From: Micromussa lordhowensis
Taxonomy: Eukaryota; Cnidaria; Anthozoa; Scleractinia; Lobophylliidae
NCBI GenBank assembly: GCA_964020085.1
Contig: OZ026608.1
Location: forward strand, 1,500,881 to 1,564,880
Reading direction: 5' to 3'
DNA length: 64,000 nucleotides
Part shown: positions 38,801 to 49,700 of the stretch, in pieces
How positions within the stretch are numbered: the first letter of the stretch is position 1
How the letters are laid out: every line of letters begins with the position of its first letter
The notes under the pieces: model-generated
Told to the model about the DNA's origin: nothing
The model's database searches: none
Seen by the model: only the letters and a program-made list of their open reading frames with translations
Made by a program: the position numbers and the translations under genes

Positions 38801-40414
38801 GTAAGCAAAAAAAGTTGTTAAAAACATCATTTAAATGTTTTGCCTTATTAGTTCAGGCTGCATCTCATTTTCTAGATTTCCTGGTTAGAATCCAACGAGT
38901 TTTCAAGTTTTTCTATCGCTTTGGCAATCGCTACAGATTGTTGCGTAGTTTAGTTATATGCAAATTTTGTCGGGAAAATATTGACCAATCACCGGAGCCG
39001 TATTGGCACACCCACAGACGGCCCCCAAACAATGGCGGCGAACTGACTAGAACGAACCAATATTTTTACACCAAGTTATCTTCTTTTCTTCCCCGAATTG
39101 CGCATTTAGACTAAATAACCATAGATTAAATATAAGAGGAAGGTTTTTCTCTTATAGATTTCACCAAATTTGCAACGAGGAAAACAATAAAATGGTCTCA
39201 GCTTAGTATATAATTTCCCGAGAGAATTTTAATTTCAGCCACCGGGATTAGTTCGTTAAATTTCCGATCATGGAAATTTGTTTACATTCTTAACGTCGCC
39301 CAACTTAACTTCGATGTGTTTTATATTTCAGTTTCTTCTGTCTCTTGTATACGAACTATACTCATATAACAAGACGGGAAAAAGTACGTGGATTAATAAG
39401 TTCGCATTTCGTTTTGTTGATAGATGATTTTGAATTTCAAATTGATGGTAGAATCACGAAATGAAATAAGGAGGAAATAAACATCTCGACCGACCCTGCT
39501 TTAGCCCGAAATTTATTGTTTAATGTTGTAAACCCAAAGTTAATGACTAAGAGCATAGTAAAAGACGAAAACGGTCGATAGATTCTTATTCAATGCATTT
39601 ATATCCGGCAAAAACGTGACAATGAACACCTAACACGTCGCAAGTTTACTTTGTTCAAGCATCATTTCAGCCACACTGGAAAAAAATACAAACAGACTTA
39701 CGACATCCTCTTTCGTCTGAACTATCTCCACAGTCATCCGAACCATCGCACTGCCATTTTGAAGGAATACATCGTTGGTTATCACATCTATACTGCGTTG
39801 AACTGCAGTTAAAACCTAGCAACGTACGGCAGGTACAAATTTAGTAGTTATCAAGAAAGAATGTGTTGTGAAATTTCACTTCCTCCCCACCTGATGAAAG
39901 GCAAGTCCGAGTCCGTTTATAAAATAACACAACCAGAGTCAAATTACAAGGAACTCACGCTCGATTTGAAGGGCTGCCGAGGAAGTGTTCAAATTGAGGG
40001 TGTGTTCGGGGGAGCGGTATCGTACAAACCTTTGCATTGTAAAATATTCATAGTACAGTTTATCCAGTACACACGCCGGTCAAGATTTCAAGCTTAGAAA
40101 GGAATGTTCATCTCAAACTAAGAAAAACATTGCTGCTAATTAGCGATAGTTTCCCGCCACTGGGTTCTACAAACAGTCAGACCAATGTTTTAAGTGGGGA
40201 AAGCGAAAGCTTAGTTCAGGTGTCACCGGCGACCGCTTCGGTAAACGGTAAGCTTTCACTTCACTCGCAGTTTTGAACGAGTCTGAGATAAAATTCCTCC
40301 AAAAAAATCTCGAGACAGTAATCATAAAATATACTTACTTGAAACCGTCCTCTGCTTTAGGAAAATTATCCAAACGAGCCCAAAAAAGCGGAGCAAACCG
40401 GCTCCTGGTACCAT
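25589..40414 (-). CDS. VLDLR-like: VLDLR/LDLR-type lipoprotein receptor, 18 coding exons, 921 aa
   Basis: Single-pass endocytic or signalling receptor. Coding exons (minus strand, in order): 40339-40414, 39702-39815, 34498-34632, 33644-33772, 33221-33331, 32989-33117, 32759-32899, 32373-32489, 31135-31224, 30576-30704, 29619-29741, 29031-29156, 28553-28843, 28228-28327, 27078-27469, 26745-26873, 26162-26390, 25589-25793. They sum to 2766 nt in frame, and almost all junctions are phase 1. Layout: signal peptide (1-25); seven LDL-receptor class A repeats, one per exon, with acidic Ca-cage motifs such as DCGDSSDE (26-317); Thr/Pro linker (318-347); eighth class A repeat (348-390); two EGF modules starting DIDEC and DINEC (391-473); six-bladed YWTD propeller with YWTE, YWAK, YWTD, YWVD and YWID motifs (474-734); EGF (735-777); Thr/Ser/Pro stalk; membrane helix (about 821-844); 77-residue tail with FDNINY (888-893). 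Eight class A repeats match VLDLR better than LDLR, but orthology is inferred. Confidence 0.93.
26162..26390 (-). other. VLDLR-like: VLDLR-like exon 17: O-glycan stalk and transmembrane helix
   Basis: Encodes a Thr/Ser/Pro-rich juxtamembrane stretch, then a hydrophobic helix starting [11 protein letters not shown] and ending in a Tyr-Tyr-Val and Lys/Arg stop-transfer cluster (AKKKRSPK). The donor GTAAGT is in phase 2. The overlapping plus-strand ORF at 26349-26546 is a shadow. Confidence 0.9.
26989..28843 (-). other. VLDLR-like: YWTD propeller region of the VLDLR-like gene (exons 13-15)
   Basis: Three exons (28553-28843, 28228-28327 and 27078-27469) encode about 260 residues, the length of one six-bladed propeller. 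The first blade begins [12 protein letters not shown]; later motifs are [32 protein letters not shown] and MYWIDQK. The junction between exons 14 and 15 is phase 2, unlike the surrounding phase-1 introns. The 758-bp intron between these exons is filled by a GTCA/GCCA repeat array. Confidence 0.9.
27570..28170. repeat. (GTCA/GCCA)n array in VLDLR-like intron 14, inverse orientation
   Basis: About 600 bp of GTCA with GCCA, CTAA and GGTC variants. As the unit is the reverse complement of GACT, this array runs opposite to the 11-kb block. A roughly 128-bp higher-order unit starting CTAAGTCAGGTCAGTCAGCC is repeated almost exactly (27694-27821 and 27822-27949). It is followed by shorter units with TCTAGGTCAAGTCAG (about 28020-28110). 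Confidence 0.85.
29365..29517. repeat. Foldback element in VLDLR-like intron 11
   Basis: Arms run from AAACAATTATTG (left) to CAATAATTGTTT (right). They include GAATTATCAAAACCTCG with CCTCGGTTTTGATAATTC and a near-central CTGTGTTATCTGCC with GGCAGATAACACAG around TCAGCCTTCGGCTTC. It is about 150 bp and non-coding, typical of a MITE. Confidence 0.75.
29806..29893. repeat. (AAT)n microsatellite in VLDLR-like intron 10
   Basis: Uninterrupted ATA/AAT triplets follow an impure start with AACAATAACAT. Confidence 0.85.
30043..30184. repeat. Foldback element with a perfect 21-bp internal stem
   Basis: The outer repeats AGCTGTTATCGCAG (30043-30056) and CTGCAATAACAGCT (30171-30184) differ at one base. 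Inside, 30077-30097 and 30108-30128 are perfect 21-bp reverse complements (AAACGAGGCGAAAGGGTCAA and its partner) around a 10-bp loop. It lies in VLDLR-like intron 10. Confidence 0.75.
30256..30536. repeat. GTGCG/GTAGT pentanucleotide minisatellite in VLDLR-like intron 10
   Basis: A 5-bp unit, mainly GTGCG, is repeated over about 280 bp, with about eleven near-identical copies at 30290-30340. A 110-bp higher-order unit is visible: GCGTTGTAGTGCATTGCA begins at 30341 and again at 30451, followed by the same GTAGTGTACTGTAGTG tract. The ORFs on both strands ([10 protein letters not shown] or [10 protein letters not shown] products) are repeat artefacts. Confidence 0.85.
30870..30896. repeat. T9-G18 homopolymer junction
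   Basis: A run of T followed directly by 18 G lies in VLDLR-like intron 9. The exact length is likely to be unstable or mis-sequenced. Confidence 0.7.
33468..33605. repeat. GC-rich foldback element in VLDLR-like intron 4
   Basis: The left end GGGCGCAGCGCAAAA...CGGCGCGC pairs with the right end CGCCGTTTTTCGCGCCGCGCC. Its base composition differs sharply from the AT-rich intron. The ORFs spanning it on both strands run through receptor exon 4 and are not separate genes. Confidence 0.6.
34633..39701 (-). other. VLDLR-like: VLDLR-like intron 2 (5.1 kb), no nested gene seen
   Basis: The longest intron of the receptor. It holds a small palindrome (AATTCGGACC/GGTCCGAATT, about 34730-34752) and a GC-richer segment at about 35830-36115 with repeated AAAACG/CGTTTT motifs, which may be a degenerate transposon. 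A 2.7-kb AT-rich segment (36102-38814) has no ORF above about 60 codons in any frame. The ORFs at 34972-35178, 35452-35652, 35714-36040, 35841-36101 and 38815-39114 have no recognisable motifs. Confidence 0.55.
40339..40414 (-). other. VLDLR-like: VLDLR-like exon 1: signal peptide
   Basis: The ATG at 40412-40414 starts a short peptide with a hydrophobic core ([13 protein letters not shown]). The exon ends at a GTAAGTAT donor in phase 1, which matches the phase of the first class A exon 520 bp away. A perfect TGACGTCA lies 117 bp upstream (40531-40538). Confidence 0.8.
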
Positions 40415-42734
40415 GTTTGATTGTTTCTGTTGCTTCGTGTAGGTAAGAGCGTGGGGCTGCATGTGAATGAGTAAATTTGCATACTTGACTGTCATTTGCT
40501 ACGAGCTCGGGGCGAGTCTCACGCCACCCTTGACGTCATAGCGCGCCACACGGACAGGTGAAGGAGCTTTTGAAGCAAATTATCAGAGTCGTATCGAACG
40601 ACTTCGTCTGCGCTGGAAACGATAATCAATCTACCGCGATGTTTATTGCTTTTTACGAATCTTTTCTGCTAGCGAACAGCGCTACGATGGCAGCGCTACA
40701 ATGGATAAATATCAGCCATTTCGAACCATTTCCGTAGGATGCGCGAACCTCGAGTGAACGCGTACGACTACAAGAAGCCACGTGCGCGCACTTGTAAGTC
40801 AGTGATTGAACCATGTTTTATCGGACTCAACATTGATTCCTTCACGTGATTATATATATTTTTGTAAGGTTACATTTGCTATTTTGCTTTGCTTTATTTT
40901 CTAATGCACATAGTCCGTCCGAACAAGTGTATATCGCGCGCGTGATCTACATATATACTCCCTCGGGGTAAACCTACAGAAAACCGGAACAAGGAAACTC
41001 GGCGTAGGTGCGGAAAAAGAGAGAACAATTGTCAATAAAAATCCAGCTATCGTGAAAACGGAATGAATTTAATTAAAATGGCATGATCCGACTTGGCGGC
41101 GAGAAAGTCCTGAAATTATGTCAAATAAAACTTCCTGTTTGAGAAATGTGCTCTGACAACTTCTGGTAGCGGCAAATATGGACAGATGCACATGTTCATT
41201 GGACGCTAGCTTTGGAGTTAATCGACCTTCAGAAACGAATTTCATCTTCCGGAACATTTCTCCCTGGATACAGAGATGAAGTTCCAGAGGTGAAAATGCA
41301 CATGTTGTTGCAGATTATTCTCCTTCGATATTTCAGGAATTTCAGACATTTAAAAGACTTTGAGAAATGCCTCCGTAGTCCGCAAACAATGTTGTTATCT
41401 CCACGATCAAACATGTAATACATGTGATAAACTCATGGTGCAGGAGTCTTTGTCAGTGGGGTGAGGTCTTCCTGTTTTAGTTTTCATCAAACGAGCCTTA
41501 ACTTGCGAATTGTGACATCTAGATGTTTTTAAAAGTAGTGATAATTAAAAAATAGCGTCTAGTGCCTAGTTTCAATATGTTGACTTGTGCGCAGGTTTGT
41601 TTAGGCAAAACCTATGTATTTTGTGGACTTATAAAGATGAAAACGTGCAGTTTATTTTAGAGTTTTGAAAAGGTTTGCATAACCCTAAATGCTTTATAAT
41701 AATAACAAAAAATCGTCGCTACTGAAAAGTATTTACCACTCAAAACATGGGGACAGACAGAATCGCATTCGAGTAGATCTGCTCAGTTGGAGCGACATCG
41801 TCACGACTATTTTCGTAATTTGACCATGGTTGGTAATTCAGCTATTCCAATAGTTTTGTTCCAACCCTATAATTCGTCTGTGTTCTGTGCTCTTTCTGTA
41901 TGTTCTTTGCTCTCTGATCTCTCAGTAGTTTTGTCTGGTGTACTCTGTTCAAGGTTTTCTGTTGGTCAGTCAGTGCCGGCTGTGAGAGGTTCTGTGCTCT
42001 TTGTTCTATGCACTCCACCGCTATTCACTTCGTGTTCCGTACCTGCACTCTGTCCTCGCCCTTTTCTCTTCGCTTCATTCGCTACAGAGAGCAAAGTTAA
42101 CGAAGAGGTCATGAGCTTGAGTCCAGTACGCGTTCAAGCCTGAATTTTATTTTTCAGGCTTTTTTTTTACAACTGTTCAGTTGTGTTTTTAACGTATCGT
42201 ACCGCAGTTATCAATCATGTCTTCACATCTTTATTCGTACATCAAATTTAAGCTCTTACATTTGTTCACTGGCAGACAGCAAAGTGTGCGCCGAGTATAC
42301 GTGTGAGTCTTGTTCCGTACTTAATGTCCCTAAGCTCTATCAACCTTATAAGTATTGTTTTTTTGTTCTATTGGTCCCCCAAATATAAATTCGCTTTTCT
42401 GATCTCCATGAAAGGTTTGCATTCTTAGATCTTCTTAGCTCTGACACTTGTCTCTCGATTGCCTGACACTGCACGGACTGAACTGACGAAATGAGAAGTA
42501 AGGGTTTGTTTTGGCCAAGATTTAATCTTTCATTTGGCTTCAATACATGGGAAGACGCTACGAACTCAGAGTTGAAATGTACATGTGTGTAGCGATGGAA
42601 CCCATGTCCCGCCTCGGACTTTGATTAACACCAGAAGGTCCACTAGTATCTCTGGAGGGTACTTTCCAAAGTTTTTGGTGGAAGTGTGTGGCCCGAGCTT
42701 GAAATCAGACCATAATCTTAGTATTAAAAACTTA

Positions 42735-42766
<32 letters not shown>

Positions 42767-44314
42767 GCAAGAGTTTTCATTGGCTCAGCCATCATGATAT
42801 TTATAAGATGGTGCCATACTCTACAAATAAGGTATACGAAGGCATAATGAAAACTCTCAGTGAATATCCAATCATCCAGTTTTTAATAAACGCATATAGC
42901 ACCCGTTTTGCTTGTTCAGTCGGCTTTTTTTAAAAAGCACAGCTTTAAATTTTCTAGGGACTAATAAAAAAATGTCTGAGATGCCTAACCGATTTATATG
43001 TTTCCGAGCTGAACTCTTCTCGAAAACGTTTTTTGCTTGTAAAACAATCTCTTAGAACTGTTTATTTATCCCTCTCTTTTGAAAAGTGACTGCTGCCAAG
43101 CAGCTGTAACCAGCTGTTCCTGAACAAGCAATGTTTGGTCTGATTTATTCCCGCGCGTTTTTCCCACACGCGCGATACGGCGACACCTGATGCTAAATTT
43201 GGCATCCATCGCCGGGCAAGAAATTGACGTTTTCCTTGAGACTAATTCATCTTTTAGGACTTTATTTTTGGGAACAGCTGTAATTTAACTCAGTTTACCA
43301 ATAATGATGCTTTAAATTGGCATTCGATCCTGGCAAAGCATTTTGGAGCACACTCAGTATTTTCGAATAATGTGGTGACGATGCAAGAGGCTTTGTGAGG
43401 ACAGCTTTCAAGTCTCGAGTGGAGCGAGATGGGAATATTTTTTTGAGCTCGCTTTTCAGCCAAGCAGCTAAATTTGTGATATAGAAGATGGCGTTAATTA
43501 CGCAATTATGGCAGCGGAAAGACAATGGTCTCCATAACTGTTTGCAGTTGTATTAAAAGAAAGAATCAATACTGATTTTCAACTGCGCCATTTTCGCAGT
43601 GCTCTAGCCGTGAGTTGAACTCGTAAGATCATGAGAATTGCAAAAATGTCCGGTGAATGAAGGACACAGGAAACCACGTTAGCGGAACTAACTCATGAAA
43701 AAGCCGTGATTATTTTTTCATCAGAGGAGTTATTTTTGACGATCACAGCTCTCAAATATCATACAATATTGATGCAGGCGATGTTTGCGAATGACGTACC
43801 CTCCGCTGTATAAATATAGGCGATGCTCTTAACACAGTTGAGCACCATAGAAAGATAAATCATTAAATACATTGTGCAGGTTGTTTTGCTCCGAGTAGAA
43901 AAATTCACAGCCAAGATAACGCGGCCTCCTGGCAACCAATGTCATGTAAGGTCATGTAAAATTCACTTCAACTCCCAAGTAAAGAAAATATTCCGGTCTC
44001 TTCCTGAAATAACTAAGTTTCCGTCAGGAATGTAAAATATATCTTTCTCCCTATTTTTAAAGCAATGTCCACCTAACGCTTCCATTAAAGGTCTTAAAAT
44101 TAACATAAAAACTATTGAGCTCCTAAAATAACTTCGTCAGCCTTGTCGAAACCTGCCGCAACACAAGCCTTGTTTTGTTGTTCAGATGTGGCAGAGTTTT
44201 TGCAATCTTTGGCATGCATCATTACAAACAAACTGTTTGTGCACTGTCGGCTCTTGCCAAAAAACCAATATTTTCGCAATATTTGTACATTTTCAGACAC
44301 TAAAAATTTACAGG

Positions 44315-44955
44315 AAACATTTAGAGCGTCCCAAAGAAGTAAAAACGGACGAAATTGTAGAATAAAATACGTCTTATTACTCACTTCTATTTTTTAAGTA
44401 CACAGATTGTAAACATTCACAGCTTGCCTTACTTCATATAATCCTGATACATCTGTTATTTTTTATTGAAAAAGATGACGGACCACATTGTACGAATAGT
44501 GTTTGTACAACCGTGACACAACAAATCCCACTGTCGATTTTTTTCTCAGTCAGTTTTTTTTTCCTTTTTAAAATATCCAGTCTGTAAACTCAATATTTCT
44601 GGAAAACGATCAATTCTGACAAGTGCTATGATTGAAACATTTAGAGCGTTCCAAAGAAGTAAACACGGACGAAATTGTAGAATAAAATTCGTCTTATTAA
44701 TCACTTCTATTTTTTAAAGTCTGCAATTGCGTACACACAGATTGAAAACATTCACAGCTTGCCTTACTTCATATAACCCTGATACATCTGTTATTTCTTA
44801 TTGAAAAAGATGACGGATCACATTGCGCAAATTGTGTTTGTACAACACAACAACTCCACTGTCGATTTTTTTCAGTCATTTTTTTCTTTTTAAAATATTC
44901 AGTCCGTAAACTCAATATTTCTGGAAAACGATCAAATCTGACAAGTGTCATTATA
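44315..44955. repeat. Tandem duplication, about 320-bp unit
   Basis: The segment starting AAACATTTAGAGCGTCCC at 44315 recurs as AAACATTTAGAGCGTTCC at 44635. Both copies share, in order, CGGACGAAATTGTAGAATAA, ACAGCTTGCCTTACTTCATA, CTGATACATCTGTTATTT and AATATTTCTGGAAAACGATC. They differ by scattered substitutions and small indels. No coding potential is conserved between the copies. Confidence 0.85.
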
Positions 44956-45794
44956 GTGAGAAGATATTTAATATTTCAGTCATCTGTGAGATCGAAGGCA
45001 AGTCTCCTTGCATATTCAAACTGAATCGTTTCCAACTGTTTTCAGTTCTCAAAAGAGCAAAAATACCTCCATTGGCCGCGGAACTAACCAAAACTGTGTC
45101 GCTAGCTTAAATTCGGGGCAAATTATTCCGCTTAATTTTCTGTAGAACCGTTTAAAAACAGTTTTGATGTCGTTCCTGCTGCAGTAAACAGTTTTGTGGT
45201 ATTGATTTAATGCTTAAAAATGTCATTATGACGCTCTCCGAAAAGAATTTTGGCGTCGCATAAGAAGCTCGAGACCAACTCGGGCCAAATATACAAGTAA
45301 TTACTTAGAACTTCAGCTTAAACGTCTGACACAAATACCACATTTAACTTTGCACTCTTGAGCTTTAAATATTGTCTTGGCAAAGTGTTGCGAGTTTCAC
45401 GATATGTATCGTTCGTATGACACGTGTTCCCACATTGTACAATTCGCGGAACGCGTAACTGCCTCGCCTCTATTCACGAAAGCGCGCACGCTGAACGTGA
45501 AATAAAAGTAGTGCTTCAGTTCAGCTAGCATGGCCACTTTTAAAGAACGCGTCTGGTTGTGCGAAAGTCTGAGATAAATTGAAGTAGTAATCGTACAGCA
45601 GAAGCTACAAGAAACTGGACGGAAAGCGCTTAAATCGATCAGTTTGCATTAAAAGAGAGTTAAGACAAATTTTGCAATAAACTCTCTTAAATCAGTGTGT
45701 GCACATTCGGGACAAGCAAGATCAAATATTTGACTGCCTTGGTATTAGTTCTTGAGCAGATCAGTGCCATCCTTACAGCTAGGGGTATCCACAA

Positions 45795-46060
45795 TATCAA
45801 GTTTAAAGGTGTCAACTCCAGAGTAATGTCCTTCGTTGAGGTGTTTACCTCAGGTGTCAATCTTAGAAGCGTCAGCCTTGGAGGTGTCCTCCGTCCCATG
45901 CCCTTTCTAGAGGAGTCTACTCTAGAGCGATGTCCTTAGAGGTGGTTACCTTATAGGTTTCCACGTGATAAGCCGCTTGAAGCGGCTACCTTACAGTCCA
46001 CCCGGGAGATTAGTCATCCATCCCAGAGAGGTGTGCACCTCAGCAGCCTGGTTACCCTAC
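45795..46060. repeat. Degenerate 15-bp tandem repeat of near-palindromic units
   Basis: Units resembling AGGTGTCNACCTYRG follow one another at about 15-bp steps, for example AGGTGTCAACTCCAG, AGGTGTTTACCTC, AGGTGTCAATCTTAG, AAGCGTCAGCCTTGG and GAGGTGTGCACCTC. Several form self-complementary stems (GGAGGTGTCCTCC, AGCCGCTTGAAGCGGCT, CTAGAGGAGTCTACTCTAG). The period gives five-residue periodicity in the translations, but no start or family match supports a pentapeptide-repeat protein. Confidence 0.55.
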
Positions 46061-46097
46061 GACATTTCTTCTCAGGTATAGAGCGAAATGTGGGGGG

Positions 46098-46389
46098 CGC
46101 TGTGGCCTCATGTAGTGCGCTCGACTCCGGAGCAAGCGGTCCGGGTTCGAGCCCTGGCTGGGGACATTGTGTTGTGTTCTTGGGCAAGACACTCTCACGG
46201 TGCCTCTCTCCACCCAGGTGTATAAATGGGTATCAACGAATTTAATGCTGGGGGAAACCATGCAATGGACTAGCATCCCATCCAGGGGGAGTAGAAATAC
46301 TCCTAGTCCCTTCATGCTACTGAAACTGGGATAGGCTTCGGCCTGATGAGCCACTTGGCTCGTATGCAGACTTTACCTACCTACCTACC
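46098..46389 (+). mobile_element. tRNA-derived SINE, copy 1
   Basis: The head resembles a tRNA gene: an A-box-like TGGCCTCATGTAGTGCG, an anticodon-arm-like CTCGACTCCGGAGC and a canonical B box GGTTCGAGCC at 46144-46153. A shared unrelated body follows (TTCTTGGGCAAGACAC, AGGTGTATAAA, TGGACTAGCATCCCATCC). It ends in a TACC-type tail (ACCTACCTACCTACC). Two further + strand copies lie at 55383 and 59683. This copy lost two bases of the D-arm GGTTAGTG. Confidence 0.85.
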
Positions 46390-46771
46390 ATAAACCTTCG
46401 AATGCACGATGGCAGCGGTCCTGAATAACCGTTGTTTTTCCATATCAGTTAAAGATACAACATGCATACAGTACATATATGAATACTGGAAAGGACAAGG
46501 GACAGCTGTTAACAATTTGAGGCAAGATTTACTGATGGACATTTCTCAAGTTCATAAATACATAAACATCACATTGCAATGAGCAGTATCGTGTACAAAT
46601 GAATTCTGTTCGGTGACTTGAACAAACAGACTTCTGCTCCAAGTGGAATGACTTTCAACCTTTCTCTGACTTTTCAGACTTTATACCACGTAAAAATCAT
46701 CTCATTTTTCTTGTTTGCCTTCTTCGCTCGTCATCTCCTCGTCTCTTTCTTTCTTCTCCAGTCTCTACAAT

Positions 46772-49700
46772 TTATTTCGACTTGCCAGCTTGTCTAGCCT
46801 TAGCAATGTCGACATCTGATTGGGTAATCGTATGAAACACGTCATCTACGTCATTAATGTCACGGGGAAGATCTTTGTTGGTTTCTCGACGACCCTCGAG
46901 GGCTAGCCTCGATTCCACGCGATCGCGATACCGCTGGGCTGCTTGTTTGCGTACCATCCGCCGATACTAAGAGAAAGTAGTGAGATAATTATACTTTATG
47001 AACATGTGAAAAGATTTTTTGTTTATTATGAGACAGTGTTTTACCACAATTTCAAACACCTAAAGTTTGCCAAAAACCCTCCGCAGCGCGTCGTCCAGTT
47101 CAACCCCTTAATAGAGATAAAAAAAAAATTATGAAAACCCTTTCAAGATAGAAGAACCATAGCCAGGGTAAAGCATATTAAAAATTCATAAAAACGTTCG
47201 CTGGCTAAAAAGACTTAAAACTTTCGAGCTTTTGGCTGTCAGGCTACAGCCTTCAATGACTTAAAACGTTCGACCCTTTGTCTGTCAGGCTACAGCCTTC
47301 CATTGAAGCCTTCCTCGTCGGGACTTTGGTTACTGGATGCCTAATAGCGGTGGCCACTAATAGGGGTTCGAATGTATTTTCAAATCTCTTCTCGTTTGGT
47401 GAAACACGGTTTATCGCGTTTGAAATATTAGACACGGCACATGGTACCTCTTAGGGGTTCTTTTCAAATTTTCCGACGAGCGTCGCCCTCCGAGTATTAC
47501 ACACCAAACATGGTAATTATCGTGTGTTTCATTTACATGTACAGTACCTCGTTAGGTGATTGATATTGTGGATTTTCATATAAGGTTGATCCTCCAAAAC
47601 TTCCCTCAAACACTCTGATGAGGTTCAACACAAACCGTGGCCCTGAAAAACATCATCATCTTTATTTTTCTCGTTATAAATAATATGAATACTATAACAT
47701 TTTTAGTTTGTTTATTTTCGTATAGGCGGTACCTTTTAGACGACAACAACAGCCACAGCAACAACAATCTCTATTCACACTATTCAGATGAGGTAAATGT
47801 TACATGTATAATCTTGTTTGAATGAGACTGGAGGCTAAATGAACCGTTAGGTTTTCAAGTTAGCCTTCAGTCTAGTTATGTTTAACTGTAGGACAGGAGA
47901 AGATGAAGGAAAAATTTGCAGTTTACAGTATATGTAAAGTAAAGTAAGCAACTTTATTTAAGTGTCAGGCTAAAACAGTAGTAATAAAACCACTACATGG
48001 GGACACTTTAACATAAAGATTAAAATAACAAAATCTAATATTATGGTTTAACAGATATGCCTAAGCTATAGCTGATGATTTTCTTAATTCTCATCACTTG
48101 CTGCTTGACAATCTACTGCTTTTGCAAGGAGAAATAAGATGTCCATCACTGATAGGAGCTAAATGATGAAAATAAGAACAAACCATACCAATCTCTAATA
48201 AAGACCCATCTTCCTCCACAATCTGAAAATATAAAATTCAAATACAATCTCTTATGCCATTCTGTCTTCAGAAGGAAAGTCTCTTAAAAGTCTTTGCTAA
48301 AAGCCAGTTTTAATGATGATTGACGTTAAACCGACAGCAAAACCAAATTTAGCTACCACACTGCTAACTACTATCACCATGGAGTGAGAAACAAGTAATA
48401 GCATTTACCTGAAAATTCCGGAACCAAATTCTATTGTCTTCTATCGAAAAGGATAAAATGTGATCTACAAATGGTTTACTCTTGGGATGAAAACAAGGAG
48501 TACTAAACATCTGCAAATGAATAACAATTTTTTCACATTAGACGCTTAGAATCGTAAACCATCCTCTTTTCACCAGCCAATGGGAATACACTTTGTCGAG
48601 CAGGAAAAAGTACAGGTGAGCAAGGGAGGAACAAATGTTTGATCACTGACTTTTTGTGCTCATAAACAAATTATTTTGCTGATTTAACATAAAGTTTACA
48701 CTTTTAAGTGATTACAATAATTATTAACATGTTAAGTGTTAAGTATCACTGTTAGAAAGTAGTTTGTTATTTTAAAGCAGTTGACTGGTGATTTTTGTTC
48801 TCACAATGTACCTGTCAGACTCCAATGATTAACACTTGAAAACTACATCAATGCAGTACTGAAGTTACAATAAATATTTAAAAATACTAGTAGTACGGTT
48901 AGAAACTTGGTTCCATTCCACAAGACAAGTCCAATTACAGTAATCCTCCGTAGGAAAAAAGATGGCGACTGGTACATTTACCCACAGTTCTTAGCGCACA
49001 AAAACTTTAAAAACGTTCATAAAAAGGCACAGAAGGGTTGTAAAATCTTCAAACCTACGATACACAGTGTCCTTAGTACAGGGACAACTATTGTAAAAAT
49101 TTGGCTTTCCGTGTGTCTTATATGCTGTGTTAGGTTCACAAGGTATTGTGGTAAAATGTACAGCCACCATCTTTTTTCCTACGGTGGATTACATTGGAAG
49201 AGGTCTGCTATTTACCTAATTCTACTCACTGATCAAGTTACTAGAATAGTCTTGCAATACCATGTACCTGAGTAAACATTTCTTTGAGGAGTGCGTTGTG
49301 AGGTGTTTCATCAAAAAGCTGTAATGGAAATAAAGTCAGGTACAAACAGATTTCTCAGCAGTAAGTTTTGTAACACTACTGGGTAACTTGTATATGAGCC
49401 AGTTTTAATTGTTTAAAGCCTAAACACTGCTTGTTTTGTGCCTTTTTCCCCAAAAAATCTAGGCTCATTTCTAAATAAAGTGCTTTTGTCATAACAAAAA
49501 CGATGTACAAGTGAGCAAGTGAAGTTTTGTGACTTGGGAAACCTTTTTGAAGAAATTGAAAATTACAGAGGTGCTATAAGAGATGAAATTCTAGGGGGGC
49601 TGGTAAAGCATGATTTTTTTTGGCTAGTACATCAAGTTAGAGCTTGGCCCAAAAGCAAACCTGAAATTTGTTTTTAATTGCATACTCACCTGATACAGTG

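Larger units (their letters stand above)
40415..46771. other. Intergenic stretch between the VLDLR-like and BRIX1 genes, no supported gene
   Basis: The right part of 40415-40800 is the receptor's promoter side. No exon was confidently recognised further on. The minus-strand ORF at 43295-43525 contains NCVINAIFYITN, faintly like the end of a GPCR seventh helix, after an acceptor-like CTGCAAACAG, but no companion exon was found. Structured elements here are the duplication at 44315-44955, the 15-bp repeat tract at 45795-46060 and the SINE at 46098-46389. Confidence 0.45.

Noticed and set aside
36102..38814. Nested gene in the large receptor intron
   Set aside because: No ORF above about 60 codons and no splice-flanked coding segment could be recognised.
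43295..43525. Minus-strand ORF with NCVINAIFYITN, resembling GPCR helix 7, behind an acceptor-like site
   Set aside because: The resemblance is short and no other GPCR exon was found to the right. It may be a pseudogene fragment, but the evidence is too thin to call.
45687..45939. Possible pentapeptide-repeat protein in the 15-bp repeat tract
   Set aside because: The five-residue periodicity appears in both strands and follows from the DNA repeat length. The residues do not fit the A(D/N)LXX consensus.
46098..46165. Functional tRNA gene at the SINE head
   Set aside because: A and B boxes are present, but there is no complete acceptor stem, and the sequence continues into a body shared with two other copies.
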